DNA from: Methylotenera versatilis 7
GTDB taxonomy: Bacteria > Pseudomonadota > Gammaproteobacteria > Burkholderiales > Methylophilaceae
Length of the DNA stretch: 64,000 bases
Assembly: GCF_000799165.1 (NCBI RefSeq)
Contig: NZ_JUGF01000002.1
Location: 868,001-932,000 of the forward strand
Direction: 5' to 3'
Shown here piece by piece: positions 63,567 through 64,000 of the stretch (position 1 is the first letter of the stretch; each line of letters begins with the position of its first letter). The notes beneath the pieces were generated by a model. It had not been told where the DNA came from. It saw only the letters and a program-made list of their open reading frames with translations, and ran no database searches. Position numbers and translations under genes: made by a program.

Positions 63567-64000
63567 TTATTTAAGCTTGGTTAACTGTGCATTCAGTTTT
63601 TCCAAATTCGCACCAAACTCGGCTACGCGTGCTTTTTCTTGTTCCACTACAGCAGCTGGTGCACGTGCTACAAAGCTTTCGTTATTCAGTTTGCCATTGG
63701 CTTTACCAATTTCGGCTGCTAAACGTGCGATTTCTTTACCTAAACGTTCTTTTTCTGCAGCAACATCAATTTCTACTTTTAACATCAGTTTAAAGTCATC
63801 TACCAACATCACTGGCGCATCAGCCTCTGGTAAATCAGTCACAATCGTTACATCTTCCAGTTTAGCCAATGCTTTTAAATAAGGCGCATACAGCGCTAAT
63901 TTATCCGCGTCGCCAGCTGCAATCAACGGAACACGTGCCGCAGGTGAGATGCTCATTTCGCCGCGCAGGCTACGGCAGGCATCGACTGCTTGTTTTAACA
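63567..64000 (-). CDS. valS: Valyl-tRNA synthetase, C-terminal part
   Basis: The last ~144 residues of ValS, open to the right edge (the frame continues [20 protein letters not shown] through the edge). The sequence includes the [39 protein letters not shown] region and the coiled-coil arm that ends [10 protein letters not shown], which binds tRNA. The catalytic domain lies outside the window. Confidence 0.92.
   Translation of the reverse strand, partial: LKQAVDACRSLRGEMSISPAARVPLIAAGDADKLALYAPYLKALAKLEDVTIVTDLPEADAPVMLVDDFKLMLKVEIDVAAEKERLGKEIARLAAEIGKANGKLNNESFVARAPAAVVEQEKARVAEFGANLEKLNAQLTKLK

Overview
The window is a stretch of ordinary bacterial chromosome from a Gram-negative, moderately AT-rich proteobacterium. 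It carries lipopolysaccharide export genes, TonB-dependent receptors, RpoN with NtrY/NtrX-like regulators, an HPr kinase plus a carbohydrate-free PTS, and a sucrose-phosphate synthase / fructokinase / amylosucrase cluster. That combination, especially the sucrose cluster and the regulatory PTS beside rpoN, points to a betaproteobacterial methylotroph of the family Methylophilaceae (Methylotenera-like). This placement is inferred from gene content and was not tested by a search. Genes are dense and intact. No insertion sequence, prophage, CRISPR array or defence island is visible.

Layout. 1-1919: end of a KefB/C-type antiporter. 2091-12534: kdsD-kdsC-lptC-lptA-lptB-rpoN-hpf-hprK-rapZ-EIIA-ptsH-ptsI, the local version of the E. 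coli rpoN region, with HPr kinase and a mannose-class EIIA in place of PtsN/NPr. 12554-17277: DUF4870 protein, oligopeptidase, thiopurine methyltransferase, HAD phosphatase and exonuclease III, followed by a decayed XRE regulator. 17615-25661 (minus): def, fmt, htpX, rsmB, DUF4390, ntrY, ntrX. 25827-28525: LysM protein, dprA, smg. 28634-32768 (minus): metK, a SAH riboswitch, ahcY, a small membrane protein and metF, forming the S-adenosylmethionine cycle. 32929-36169: dapF, DUF484, xerC, sodB. 36331-39617: an operator-bearing promoter with a secreted SnoaL-like protein, then a metal-type TonB receptor with a small histidine/cysteine protein.

39656-46382: dgkA, yggX, and a MarR regulator with a long palindromic operator leading into fructokinase, sucrose-phosphate synthase/phosphatase and amylosucrase. 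46455-52485: sodC, phoU, rpiA, ilvA, a lipoprotein beta-propeller, an EVE protein and a DUF2237 protein. 52556-53459: a large hairpin repeat, a 6S RNA candidate, zapA and a small coiled-coil partner. 53636-60685: a cobalamin riboswitch followed by btuB, btuM, bluB, cobU, an S4 protein, and (minus) cobT, cobS, cobC. This is a compact B12 uptake, nucleotide-loop assembly and remodelling locus in which BtuM probably replaces BtuCD-F. 60818-64000: an amphipathic lipoprotein, a BON-LysM protein, tRNA-Phe, a small sulfur-relay group (rhodanese, TusA, DsrE-like), a BFD-like [2Fe-2S] protein and the C-terminal end of valS.

No wholly unprecedented system was found. The observations most worth following up are the NtrX-like regulator that has lost its Walker A and GAFTGA elements, the perfect palindrome between the -35 and -10 of the SnoaL-like gene, the 41-bp MarR operator upstream of the sucrose genes, the two RNA switches with visible pseudoknot or kissing-loop pairings, the attenuator-like hairpin between btuM and bluB, and the acidic insertion in the lipoprotein beta-propeller.
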